Source: Plasmodium malariae | Lineage: Eukaryota > Apicomplexa > Aconoidasida > Haemosporida > Plasmodiidae | Assembly: GCF_900090045.1 (NCBI RefSeq) | Contig: NC_041787.1 | Coordinates: 950,001-1,014,000 of the forward strand | Length of the DNA: 64,000 bases | Direction: 5' to 3' | Part shown: positions 22,654-35,981 of the stretch, piece by piece | Layout of the letters: every line of letters starts with the position of its first letter | Numbering within the stretch: the stretch's first letter is position 1 | Made by a program: the position numbers and the translations under genes | Notes under the pieces: generated by a model | What the model was told of the DNA's origin: nothing | Databases searched by the model: none | Seen by the model: only the letters and a program-made list of their open reading frames with translations

Positions 22654-23113
22654 CATGTGCATCCATGAGCAGGTGTACAGAAACATATTCATAACACATG
22701 ACAGCAAAACGTCTGTGAGTGATAATTTCAAGGGAGGTCACGCCTACACGTGTGCATGTTTATTAAATACGTGTTCATTTAATTTGTTTTGTTTTGTTTT
22801 ATTTTGTTTTATTTTGTTTTATTTTGTTTTATTTTGTTTTATTTTGTTTTATTTTGTTTTATTTTGTTTTATTTTGTTTTATTTTGTTTTATTTTATTTT
22901 ATTTATTTTTTTTTTTTTTTTGGCTAACCAATTTTTAAAACTATAAAATTGAATTTTCCTGTTCTATGTATGCCCAGCGCACATAATAGAGACAAATGGG
23001 CGAGCAAAAAAACGTATACTCTACTACAATTACGTTGACGCGGGTACATTAACGCAGTTATTGCTATATTGCTAACACGCCATATAAACATATGTACGCA
23101 CATGCTCTTAACA
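22610..23113. other. Convergent intergenic region with 10-bp array
   Basis: The stretch separates the ends of RAD4 (+) and the SPOUT methyltransferase (-). A ~28-bp poly(A) run follows the RAD4 stop, then the TTTTGTTTTA array at 22785-22905. I see no gene. Confidence 0.7.
22785..22905. repeat. 10-bp tandem repeat TTTTATTTTG
   Basis: About eleven nearly perfect 10-bp copies, a period close to one helical turn, end in TTTTATTTTATTT and a T-run. Confidence 0.92.
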
Positions 23114-24678
23114 CTACTTGAGCATGTTGTGGAACAACGAAAGAGTTATTGTTACGGCCTCCTCAGTTCTTATTGTCCTGGATGTTTGATAGGGACACGT
23201 GTTAATAAACATGTCAAATTTTTTCAAAATTTTATTTAAGATCCTACTTTTCTTCTCTCCACTGTAGCTCTTTTTTTTCTCTTCTTCTTTTTCCTTGATC
23301 AGCAAATCTTCCAATCCATCTCTGTTTCCGAACACAATGAGGATGGAGCTGCGGAGTCCAAAATAGAAGAAATGGAAAAATGCATGAAATGTAAAATGCA
23401 AAAATGAGATTAAATGGGTGGTATATATACATGGGTGGTGGAAAACAATCCAAACAAACGAATGGCGCGCCGCTCAGAGGACAATAAAAATAAGACGTTA
23501 TATGTCCGTTTTATGTTATAACATTTAAGTACATACCTAAAGTTTTTTAATGAAGAGAGCACATCATCCATGACCCGCCCCCTTTCCGAGGTACCTACGA
23601 TACAGTCAACTTGCAAATTAAAAATATCACTCAAACTTTTTAAAATTTCTATCGAATATCCCCAATATACATTATACTGCTTTGGTATAGTCGGATGTAT
23701 TACCTTTGCTGTGAATAAAACTTTCGAATTTTTTTTTCGAAAAATTTCAAAAGATTGTGCATCAAATAAAACAGTAACTCGTGTTCCTATGTCTATACAA
23801 GAAACATTTTCAATTAACGCATTTGAAAATAGACCTACATCAACTATAATACCATTAGATATTTTTTTTACAACCACTCCTTCTCTAAATGGAAGCCATT
23901 CATCGCTTCTTAAATGATGAGGAGCATCTACTGCGTTCATAATTCCTGAGTGTTTTAAAAAATGTGTTATTGGAAATAAGTGCTTTCTTAAATACTGTGG
24001 AGTTTCTAAATATTGTAAATTATAATGCAGGTATTTGCACAGGTAGGAATATTCCGATTTTTCTTTTTTCTCTGTTTGCGGGTTAAAGCATTCCCTATTT
24101 GCAACCCATGTTCCGTTTCTGCTATTCGTACTAACGATATTATCACTAATACTACTACTTCTCTTACTGCTTCTCTTTCCCTCGTCCCTGTTGCTGCCAT
24201 CAGCATGCTGATTACACTTGTTGATATCCTCTTTTTTATAATAGTTATTTTCACTGCTTTTGTAGTTAGTTTGCTTATTTATAAGACGTTCATTTGCTAA
24301 CTGATCATCGTAGATATACACTTTTGAAATAGAAAATATGGTAAATATTCTTGCCAAATAACTTGATAAATATGATTTTATAACATCGCTTCTATTATTT
24401 ATTATTGTTGAGGGTATGGCTACAAATAACTCTACTTTTAAATTTCTACTAATATTTGGTATTCGCTTTGATATGAATTCGTTTATATCTTCATTAAGAT
24501 TATTTTTTGTTTCTTCTAAATTATTCGTATGTACGAATTCTACATCGTTCATTTGTGCATTCGTAGGAACGTCAACATGCTTGGCTTTACCCTCCGTCCT
24601 TTTGTCATACCTTCCTTTCTTTACTTTTTTTTTTATTTTTTCAATACACTTTTTATCCTTTTTCCCTTTTTCCTTCAT
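23114..24678 (-). CDS. SPOUT1: SPOUT1/CENP-32-type RNA methyltransferase, 2 exons
   Basis: Exon 1 is 24678-23537 and exon 2 is 23348-23114, joined in phase 2 (donor GTATGT, acceptor CTCCGCAG), giving 458 aa. The protein matches the SPOUT1 (C9orf114/CENP-32) family throughout. It starts with a Lys-rich tail, then LFVAIPSTIINNR near residue 85; LQYLETPQYLRKHLFP; a HSGIMNAVDAPHHLR segment; FREGVV; VYWGYS; IVGTSERG, the knotted SAM-binding loop; and NTCPYQTSRTIRTEEAV near the C-terminus, which closes the trefoil-knot fold. Members are nuclear RNA methyltransferase-like proteins associated with spindle poles in human cells; the substrate here is unknown. An Asn/Ser/Lys-rich insertion of roughly 75 residues lies after YIYDDQ. 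Confidence 0.93.
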
Positions 24679-25242
24679 GATTGAAACTTTTCATGTTTTG
24701 TATTCACCGGGGAATATGCGCATACGTGCGTACATACATATACATAATATATATTTTTTGTTTGTTTGTTTGTTATTGTATAAATTATTATAAACTCATT
24801 CACATGACTTTTTACGAATCACTGCTACTGCCGCTTTTGTTTCTTGGGCTTCTATACTTCTTCTTCTTCTTCTTCCTCTTTTTTTTTTTTTTTTTTTTTT
24901 TTATTCTGTTCCTCTTTTTCTTCCTCGTATTTGCAATTAAAAAATATCTTAACAGAAAAAAGGTCCATCTGTTTCTACCAAAAAAAAAAAAAAAGAAAAA
25001 AAAGTATATACTTTTTTTAATCTTGATTGAACATTTTTATCTACATATGTATGAAAGAGAAAAAAAAAAAAAAGAAAAAGAAAATGTACATATACATAAA
25101 CTGTAGGTAACTGTAAATAAATAATACCTGCATGTAGTGTTGTTACAAATTTATTAGCTTCAAGAGAAAACGTTTGAAATTCATACATTCCGAAATATTA
25201 CTAATTTTTGTATGCCGCCTTGTTTGTGCAGCATGTTTGTAT

Positions 25243-25281
<39 letters not shown>

Positions 25282-25478
25282 TGACGAGTGTTTTTGAAGT
25301 CATCTCTTTTATTTTACCATTTGTTATCATGTTATTTGAATTCTTTCAATTGCAATTTTGTATTTTTGTATTTTTTTTTTTTTTTTTGGTTTGCATGCGG
25401 CTCTCACACACAGTGCAAATGTTTTCACGCCGAATAATAAAAATGAGAAAAAAGAATACTCCGCATGAGCATACAGAA

Positions 25479-25532
<54 letters not shown>

Positions 25533-26061
25533 AGTACATGTATACATACCTATATGAATGTATTATTTAAGTATACACTTCCCGCATAGTCAAAATTAAA
25601 GCGAAGAATTGCCCCATTTGTCATATAATAAATCAGCAATTACATATCCATACATATGCTTATATATATATATATATACATGTATATATGTATATATGTA
25701 TGTATAAACGCATAAAGGGCACATTTTTGTGGAAGTATTACCATTTTAGCAAGAATAAAAAAAAAAAAAAAAATATAAAAAGAGGAAAAAAGGTACATGT
25801 AGAATTCTATTATGACATTCTCCAATTAGTCCAAGGAAAACTTGAAATATCATAAAAGGTAGAGCAACAGGAAGTATAAGAAGCAAATATATTATAAAAG
25901 TAAGAGGAATATTTTAATTTATAACTGAGTTCACACTGCTGTAATAAAATTGACATTGCTTTTTTGTGCATAATATATTATTTTATTTTACCTTAACTTA
26001 TTATTCTCCACCTTTTTTAACTCCTTTTTTGCCCCATTTTAGCAGTTGTCTTCAAAAAAAT
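24679..26061. other. Divergent intergenic region
   Basis: The region lies between the 5' ends of the SPOUT methyltransferase (-) and the LRR gene (+). It contains T-runs at 24880-24902, A-runs near 24980-25000 and 25064-25080, and TA microsatellites at 25248-25276 and 25483-25530. I see no gene and no nameable promoter motif. Confidence 0.6.
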
Positions 26062-29000
26062 ATGAAGTACAAAATGGAGGAGGCATCATCAAAAGAGGAC
26101 GAGTAAACGATAAGAACGAACAAAGCAGCGTACGATTGCCAATAGTATATTCGTGGTATGTATGAAGCCTTTCTACATTTAGACAATTATTCTTGTTTAC
26201 ACACAAGTTTTGAAATTTTATGCACGCAGGAGCTACTTAAAGCTAATTAAATTCTCGAATAATGTTGAGCAAAAAAATAATGAAGAAATTGAAATTTTAG
26301 AAGTTTGCATGGAAAAATCTATTAACTTAAACATATTTGAATCTTTTGTAAATATAAAAGAACTATATTTAGTAAAAAATAATATCACTGATATAACTCC
26401 TCTTTTTAAATGCACGAAATTGACCGTATTATTTTTGCAAATTAATAAAATAAGGAGTATTCTAGGTAAAAGAAAAAAAAAAAAAAAAAATTAAACCGTT
26501 GGTACTAACCTCATATTAGCTAGCTGGTATGTAATACTTTAACACATAAAAAAAAAAAAAAAAAAGTACCAATACGAGATTGAGCTAAACACTAGGAACA
26601 CGTTGTAATGAAGAAGCCACTGTAGCATTGTCCCTAAATTGTTATGTTGCATTCCGAAAAACTTTTTAACACGTTTCTTTCTCTCCATTTTTTTGTGTTT
26701 TCCATTCGATAACTCGTCAGGAATAGAAAAGTTAAGAAGGCTTGAGAAATTAAGCTTGTTTAACAACGAATTAACTGAGCAATTTATAAAAATTGACGAA
26801 AATAAAAATTTAGAATATATAGATTTGAGCGATAATAATATAGAAAATATAGATTTTTTCCTGAACACCAAATCTTTTACACACATCAATTTAGCTAACA
26901 ACAATATAAAAAGTATACACTCCTTGAAGAATAATTTCAACTTGCATTATTTAAACATAAGTGGAAACAAGTTAGGGCATTCTGTTACTTTCGCTTGAAC
27001 TTGTTCCTTTTTTTCATCTGTGCCTACAGCTTACATGTTAACTGCATACACGTGAACAACATACACGTGAACAACATACACGTGAACAACATACACGTGA
27101 ACTACTTACACATTAACTGCTTAAATATCAACTGCTTACACTTAATTGAATTACATTTTAACAAATTTTTCCTTTTTTTTTTTTTTTTCCAAGATTTGAA
27201 AAATTCGAAGATGTTGAGGCACTTCATTATCTAAAAAATATCAAAGAACTATACTTAAGCTCAATATACTATAGTAATAAAAATATTAGTATAAATTTTA
27301 GCAAAAATATTGATAAAAATGTAAAAAAGGCACTGTATTATTTGCACACACAATTATGTGCACATATATGAGGATACACTTGTAAAATACTTATAATAAT
27401 TTTTAAAGGGAGTAATGTATTGGTGAAGAGCATACTGTACAAACATTTCTTTTTTAATAATTTTCCTAATTTACAAGTAAGGAAATTATATTTTTTGAAT
27501 GATGTTTGGCTTTCCACACATATGATAAAATTGTTTTCATAGTCATGAAGGAAGAAGTGTGGATGTTTATATATCTCTACGTGTGAGCATATCTCTACGT
27601 GTGTGCGTATCTATATGTACATGTGTATCTGTGGGTGTAAAAATATATATATCTACATGTTTCCACTTACGGGCATGTTTACCGGTACGTGCAAGATTTT
27701 AGACCACGAAAGAATTGGAAACAACAGCAGAAAATTAACTGTTAGAGATATGGATATTCTAAGGAGTATAATCGACTTCAAAATAAACTTTGTGGAGGAA
27801 AAATACAAGAAAGAAAAATACTACATTTTATTTATTAATAACAAGAATGTATCATATATAAATGAGACTCTAAAGCCATTTCATTTTTACTACAATATGG
27901 AAGAATTTTCCCTCAACAATGTAAAATTTTGTTCTTATTTTTATTTTGCCTGACTGCCTGAACAGTGTATGTAAATCTTATGTAAACACGCAACTTCAAA
28001 TTTTCAAATCGTTACATTGTCGTATAATTTTTTTTTTTTTTTTTTCATCTTAGAATGAGAATATGCAGCTGGGCTCTATGTCTGAGTTAAAGCAGGAAAT
28101 AAATTTTCTACTCAGTGCGTACACTGCTAGGTGGGGGAAAAAAAAAATATTCGTATACATACACACCAAGAATATAGCAAATACCAATACAGCAAAGGAT
28201 AATACAGCATACACGAATACAACGGATACTTATATATAGTTGTGTACGGAGAAACATATATATATGAAACTTTGTTTGGTGAACAGGTTTAACTACATAA
28301 TGCGCAGGCTAAAAGAGGAAAGAAATCTACAAATAAAATATATTAGAACGTCCATAAATTCGTACTTCAACATTTTTTTCAAAGCTATAAATATGGAACA
28401 CGAAGAGTAAGCTTTGCACTAATAGTAGTTGATGTTGTGAGAGTTTGTGCATGCGGTACGTGTAATCGTACTTTGGAATGCTATAGGCGCAGCCGTATTT
28501 TGATATACTATAGGTGTAGCCGTATGTTGGCATGATATAGGTACAATCGCATTTTGTTATGCTATAGGTGTAGCCGTATTTTGGCATGCTCCAAGTAGAG
28601 TCGCATTTGTACATGCGGTATTTGCATCCATATTTATGAATATATGCACATAATACATCCGCGAAGAAATGTATGTGTATCTTTCCCTTGTCAGCTACAA
28701 AAAGATTGAAGATTTGATTAAATTAAATTTCAGTTCAGAATCTTTGAAAACTTATTTTGTAGATAACATAAAAATTGAAAATATAATAAAAGTAAAAAAA
28801 CTGAGTCATGGGAATCTGGACACATTAATGTAACACTTTTTTTTTTTATTTTTTTCTCACCATCTCTTTTATTTTGCTAGCATTTCTCCCGTATCCTTTC
28901 ACACCTGCAAACGCATCTCATTTGGGCAGTTATGTTTAACATGTCGTTCGAACAGTTACTATGAAAAGTTAATACTAACAGTTATCATGAGCAGTTAATT

Positions 29001-32000
29001 TGAACTGTTAATATTTGCTTTTCCCTTAATATATTTCTTCTTCTTAAGTATAGATATATTTATATATGCACATATATATATATGCACATATATATATATG
29101 CACACTCGCAGAGAAGAGCACTTGAACAGCTTAATTTATGAGAAAAATTTGCTGTTTCTACACCCATACAACTAGTAATGCTAAAGCAATATAAAAGATA
29201 TGAACACAGAGAAAAGATACCCACACACATTGTTATGTCTACACAGTGCATAGGTTAATGTATGACCGAACACATGCACATAGGCCACAGGACTTACTTA
29301 CCCATCTCCAATTTACCCATTTCAGCTGTAAAATCAATGAGTTCTTTGAATTTGACGACAAGGAGCAAAGAACTGATGATTTTGAAAAAAAAAAATTTTT
29401 TGAAAAAAATTATATCTGTTCCTGTTACAACATTAATCATATTTTAAAAACTTTGATAAGGTAAAAATCATGGAAAACATGTTACCAATATAGTAGCGCT
29501 TGATCTATGTACATTACTTGCAATGGACGACATAAAGGCTATCCCCCTTTCTTCTTCCTCTCTTCATTTCTTTCCATTTCCCTTGTGCACTTTTATCCTA
29601 CAGATTGTTTCTGGAGAATGATATGAAGGATGACTTAGTGCATCTTATATACTACAAAAACAAAAATAAAGAAAATTTTTTAAATATAAAAAATAATATA
29701 GACATAAAAAAGAAAATTGTAAGAGGTAAAAAATTTGATTTCCCTGTATTTCCTATATATGTTATTGAAAATTATTTCTTTCCCGACGAGTATAAAGAAG
29801 TTACTGCTTACAGCACACAAAATAGCAGCAAAGCGACAAATAGGGGAAAGGAAAAGAGGGAAGTGCGAAAGATGGAAGGAGTAGAAGTGGAAGAAGCAGA
29901 AGTAGACGAAATGAATGAAGCAGATGAAGCAGCAGCGGATGAAGCAGAATTGGGGAACGCGAAAAAGAAGAAGGAAACAAAATTTAAAATTTACTACACG
30001 TTACCAAAACATACCAATTTAAAATACATCATAAACGTAAGTGTTCTGAATAAAAGCAAAGAAAAAAATTGCGAGAGGAGTGATACAAGTAAGATAAGAA
30101 GTAATCCTATAGGAAATAAAGGAAAAAATATAAAAAGAAAAAAAGATAATTTTTTAAATTATACAAGTAAAAGTGAAACCAGTACAAATATAATTTGCCC
30201 TAGTGAAAAGATAATTAAAGAAGACTTCCTTCATTTCATTTTAGACTTTGATTCCATAAACCTTTTTAATGTAACCAAATATTTTATTAAGTTAAGTAAA
30301 GTAATATGTGAAATAAGGAAAAATATATCATCTCTCCTTTTGTCTCGATATAATAAAGTAAAGGTCTTACAACTGCATGACAATGATAATAAACATTTTA
30401 ATGAAAATTTTGAAATAAATACGTACGAAGATTTAGAAACGTTACTGAAAAAGAGGAACAATGAATTAGTTTATTCGAATGAGGGGGGCTCCTCAACGGA
30501 AAAGAGCCTTTTCCATCTTGACGGGATACAAAAAGGGGGGAACACCACGAGCAGCAAGTGCGAGACGAACTATATGAGCAGTCATAACAGCACAAACGAC
30601 ATGAACGATTCTAACAACTCAGGAAACATGAACAATATGAACTCTCTGGATGTTCATAACTGTCAGTACAACGGAAACTCCCTACATCTGAACAACCTTC
30701 ACATAAGCAAAATGAGCTTAAAAGCTCTACATAATAACTGCACCAATTTAAAAGAGATATATATAAAAAATAATAATATAAGTAACCTAAATACGTTTTT
30801 CCAGTGCATTGAATATGATTTGGACTCATTACTATATCTAGATCTATCTTTTAATTGCATCTCGGATTTGACTCCTATATATACAAAATTTAAGAACTTA
30901 AAATATTTCAATATTTCATTTAATTATATTTATGATTACAAACAAATAATGAATTTTAGTGTACACCATAAACATATTGAGGTTTTATCAATTATGAACA
31001 ATTCTATCTATATAAAACAGACACATTATTCAAGCATCCACCTTCTCTTTCCTTGTATAAAAACATTTAATGGAGTAATCATAACATCAAAAGAGAAGTT
31101 TAGTCTTAGTGACTACACCTTTGTCACACCCAGAGGAGAGTATTATTTTGATGACGATTTCTTGAATACTCGTAAGGACTTCCACCGCTTCTGCATTGTG
31201 ATAAGTGTTATACAGTCAGTGATAGTAGTATATGTAACTAGCTGTAAGGGGTACATGGTTTCCATTGCCCTAGTAGGGTGTATATGGTTAATTTATGTTT
31301 TCCAGATTCAAACATAGACGATGAAAAGTAATGTGCACTTGTGTTCTCTATAATGTTATCTGATTTTTACTTAGAACATAGGTTTTCATATTCTTTCCCC
31401 CTCCTCAGATGATGCATGGAATAGAAAGATGAAGGAAATGGAGGAAATGGAGGAAATTAAGAAAATGAATAACGCAAATGGCGCTAATAACTCGTTAGAT
31501 GGCTGCCCACCTAACGTGTGCAAAGAAATAAAATCAAGAACCTACCAGTGGTACGTGAACGAAATAAACTTATCTGATTTGTATGTAGTGCATTTGAACT
31601 TCTTTGATTTTTCTGCATTTAAAAATTTGAAAATACTTAACTTGTCAAATAATGGGATAGTAAATATGAGTAACTTAAAATTACCCAAAGGGCTGAAAGT
31701 TTTGAATTTAAAAAATAATAAAATATCATGCTTAGATTTTTTAACAGATGAATTAGAATTAGAAAAGATCATACTAGACAATAATGACTTAAAAAATGCT
31801 GATAAAATTTGTTTATTAAAAAATTTAAAAATATTAAGATGTTCCTATAATAAGCTAACTAATATACCATTACTACAAAATTTGCACTTGGTAGAAATTA
31901 ATATGCACAATAATTTAATTAAAGATATAACTCATTTGGTTTTATTCAAATATAAAAAGTCAGTTATTTCTATAAACCTATATAACAATAAAATTAATTT

Positions 32001-33905
32001 CTTAAACCTAGATCTATACCTTGTACACATTTTCCCAAATTTACTAATATTAAATAATAGCTATATTGAGAGAAAAGAAAATATAGAAAAATATTTTAAA
32101 AATATATATACGCTTGATGTATTTTTTGATATATATAATATGTACCCTCCTTATACCTCTTTGCACTCATTGGAGATAAAAAACCTTAAAATTAAAAACA
32201 TCCTTTTTGATATTAACAATGATAATTTCAAGAATTTAAAGTTTTTGAATATTTCTAATAATTACCTGAACAATATTAACAACATAGGTCCTCTGGATAA
32301 TCTGAAGGTGGGTTTAAAGTAGGGGCAAAGGAAAAAATCTCGCCTTGGTTCTTGGCTCTCTTTTTAGACTTCCTTTTATTGCTCTCCATCTTTCACCTGC
32401 ACTGTGCAGGCGGTTTTTATCCTTTTTTACCCTCCCCACCCCTACATTGTAGCATTTGTGCATCAGTACTATGCAGCATTACCGCATCATCATATAAACA
32501 CATCATCGCACAACTATTTCCTCCTTCTAGGTTTTAATCTTAAACAATAACAAGCACATAAACGAAAACTCATTCATAGGAGAAAACGACAGGAATGTAT
32601 TAAACTCGTTTGAGTCTCTGGAGGTAAGAAGTTTGAGTAGTAGAGGAAAGAAATACTAGTTTTTACAAGTCTTTACAGGCCTTTTTTTTTTTTTTTTTTT
32701 TTTTTTTTGTAGTGATAAGTTACATCGAGTGTACACATATGAGCATGTATATACGCGGGTATCTATATGTACCTATGCATATATACATGCATATATATAT
32801 TTACTTATCTCTCTGCTCTAATTAATAGGAACTAGATATCAGCTTCTGCATACTGTCCAAAACGAGTTTCTTAAAGAAATGCATGAACTTAAAAAATTTG
32901 AAAAAACTAAATTTAGAAGGAAATAACATTAACTCCATTAAATACTTAGAAAATTTGTGTAACCTTAAACACTTAAATTTATCCAACAACAAAATATCCA
33001 AAGTTTGCTATGACTCTTTCCCAAGGAGTCTGGAGAGTTTGAACGTGTCGAACAATCTGATCAGGTCAGGAAAATGCATAAGCGGCGAAGAATCGCATAG
33101 GCAGTAACAATAGCATTGGTAGTATAAATAGCAGTGAGAGTAGCAGTAGTGGTGGTATTCCTGATAACTAAGCACAGAGCAATAACATGATACGCGCTCT
33201 CACCTTCTTGGCTTTCTTATATTTTGACCATGCAGGAACTTGAGCCCGTTTTCGATCCTGGAGAATTTAGAAATGCTTGATCTCCGCGTTAATCGAATTG
33301 ATAATATTGAAGAATTTAAATATTTGAAAAATTTAAATAATTTAAAAACGTTATATTTGAATGGAAATAGGAAAATAAAAGAGCAATTTGTGATAATCAA
33401 AAATATGCTAAACCAAATAGAAAATTTTGATGACAAAATTATGAAAGAGCAAAATTCCACAACTCTACAACAGTCAGAGGAAAAAAAGGAACTTAACAGA
33501 ATTAATAAAGAAACAAATAAAACAAACTTCATAGTCACGTATCAGACGAGAAATGAAAATAAATTCCACTCTAAAAACAAAGTTAAAACTGTAGGTCATT
33601 ATTCTCCCTGTTTTTGTGTGTGCTTCTGGTGGTGTTTTCCCAATGAGAAGAAGCTTTCATTCTATGTGTGCATATACCTGAATATATGCTTGCACATATG
33701 TCTGTACACATGTCTACACATATTTATTCACGCGCGTCTGCATATATATCTGCACCTGTTTTTGTGCATGTTTGTGTTAATATTTGTGTTCATATTTATG
33801 TTTGTATTTATTTTTTTTTTTTTGAAGACAAAACTACAAGGGTTTGTGAAGAAGAAGGATTCTTTTGCTGAAGTAAGGAAAATACAAGAACAGAAAAAAA
33901 AATAA
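26062..33905 (+). CDS. Leucine-rich-repeat protein, 16 exons
   Basis: The exons I propose are 26062-26102, 26230-26465, 26721-26970, 27194-27273, 27409-27476, 27696-27920, 28054-28130, 28287-28406, 28695-28829, 29326-29460, 29604-31171, 31409-32307, 32531-32623, 32829-33064, 33236-33590 and 33828-33905. Every junction is in phase and the model gives ~1531 aa. LRRs are of the SDS22-like type (for example EYIDLSDNNIENIDFF, FLNISNNYLNNINNIG, LKHLNLSNNKISKV). They form one block in exons 2-6 ending in a cap-like PNLQILDHERI, and a second from the end of exon 11 through exon 15. Between the blocks lies a helical, partly Glu/Asn-rich region. SDS22-type LRRs are protein-binding solenoids, often in phosphatase or ciliary/cytoskeletal complexes; no specific partner can be named. 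The start codon and the end of exon 4 (27273 versus 27288 or 27320) are the weakest points. Confidence 0.82.
27040..27110 (+). repeat. 15-bp repeat in LRR gene intron 3
   Basis: Four copies of AACATACACGTGAAC, then degenerate copies, lie inside the intron between 26971 and 27193. Confidence 0.85.
28450..28620 (+). repeat. Degenerate ~30-bp repeat in LRR gene intron 8
   Basis: Units of the type GCTATAGGTGTAGCCGTATT followed by TTGGCAT repeat about five times with substitutions, inside the intron between 28407 and 28694. The sequence is GC-richer than its surroundings. Confidence 0.8.
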
Positions 33906-34356
33906 TAAAAATAGTAAAAATAATATCAATAACGAATGGAATTTTTTCCCTATTCGCGGAATATACCCCTTTTCCTAAACAAAATAAAGAGGGCCTACTC
34001 TTTTAAAAACTTTAGCCTTTCAACTGTTCATGTGTTATATTTTTGAAGTGCCAAATTTACGATGTCAATTGTCATACTATACATATTTTCCATAATTCCG
34101 TACTTTCGAGGTTGCATGAGGAGAGATATATGCTTCGAAAAATACCTATCAGATATCATTCCTTACTTGTCATATGTTTGTTTCCCTTTTATGTATATAC
34201 TTCTTCTCCCTTCAGCGAGTTAAAATGGATAGCTTCACTGTTATAGGTAAGAAGGCCAACAGCAGTGGAAACAATTAAGAGGTAAATTAATTTATTATTT
34301 GTGTACATAACACTTTATTGAATTTATTTCTAGTATCTTCCAACCCCTTTACTACT

Positions 34357-34392
<36 letters not shown>

Positions 34393-35945
34393 TACCCCCA
34401 TAATATATAAACCAGAGTTTCCAAATGGAATTATTTTTTCAACTCTTGGGAATATATTTCCTCTTTACTATCTTTTTTTTTTTTTTTTTTTCATCAATCG
34501 TTAAGCAGTGAGGGTTATTTACTTTTTTATGAAGAATCATGAGCATGGTAGTAAAGAAGCAAATACATATGGACATAGATTATTGTATATACTTATGTAC
34601 ATATATACATTAATATATATATGTACACAAGTGTGGGTGTTTGAAGAAGTGAAAACCCTTGTACATGAACATTCCCCGTGTAGGTATCTGCTTGGGGAAG
34701 ACTTCAACTAGTCTATGCAGAGAACCATTTGCGCAATGTACTGTGTATGCTCAGCATAATTTGCTCTTTTTTTATTCTTACGTATGTCTTTGCTTTTGCC
34801 TTTACCATTACTTTTATTTATTTTATTATTTTTTTTTTTTTTTTTTCCCCGCTCCGTGGTACTTTAAAACAATGGAATGTTTACATGCCCATGTTTATGT
34901 AAAGAAGAACTATGAACATGTACAAAGACTTTGCATATAAGAATCCTTTCTGGTGATATTTAACAAAATTTCAAAAAAAAAAAAAATAAATAAAATAATA
35001 TAAAACAAAACAAAACAAATTAAACTAAACTAAATGTGATATTGCAACAACTTTCAGTAATCTTCATTATATCTATTCGTCAAAAAATATTGAATTTTTT
35101 TTTTTTTTTTTTTAAAAAAAAAGGAAATGTACTATATAATATTTAAGATAAATAGCTCCCTCTTAATGGACAAAAATGAGTGTAACTACTTGGGGGGGGG
35201 GGTGTAACAAATGGGAATTGTTAAGTAGATGAAGAGATTTTAAACAACCGGATTAATTTCAAAAGGAAACGAAAATTAATTAAACGTAAAAGGTGTTCAC
35301 CAACACACATACGCTTATATACATATTTATACATATATATATTTGTATGGGCATATATAAAACAAATTATAACTTGGAATGAAAATTTCGTTACGTTTTA
35401 TAAGATGAAACAACTCGGCTGGGATGGCTCTTAAAAGACGCTAAGAGGTTTTAGTATTACCTACATTTTTGTTTGCTCATTTGTTTACTTCCTTTTAACG
35501 GCCTTCTGCTTTTTCACTTCTCAACAGTCAAAATTTTGAATACTACAGCAGTTTTCCTCTTGAAAAAAGTAAAAACCTTTTTTTCTTTTTTTAAATTTTA
35601 CTTTTTATTTATATTTGATATCTTTTCTTTTCTTCTCTTTTCTTCTGTTAATTTTTCTTTTTTTTTTTTATGTTTGCCCATTGTGCACACGAAAGAGGCA
35701 TAAGGATTCATAATGGGATTTCATACCTTGCTGTTTAAGTAACGTACAGGAGGAAGTACATCGTCCTGTTGTGCATGAGTAAACGTATAATATATGCACT
35801 CACACGCAAGTGTACATAAGATCATCACGCACATGTACGTATATGTACGTACGTGAATATAAATCAAAATTTATCTGTTCCTTGCGGATGTCCTTGTTTT
35901 TTAAGCCGCTGAAATGTGAGGGCTCATTTAACACTATAAAAAGGG

Positions 35946-35981
<36 letters not shown>

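Noticed and set aside
34224..34940. Possible small spliced gene starting MDSFTVI, with a later LGKTSTSL segment
   Set aside because: A good GTAAGA donor and a later phase-compatible exon exist, but the P-loop spacing is wrong, the joined product matches no family, and no end can be found.
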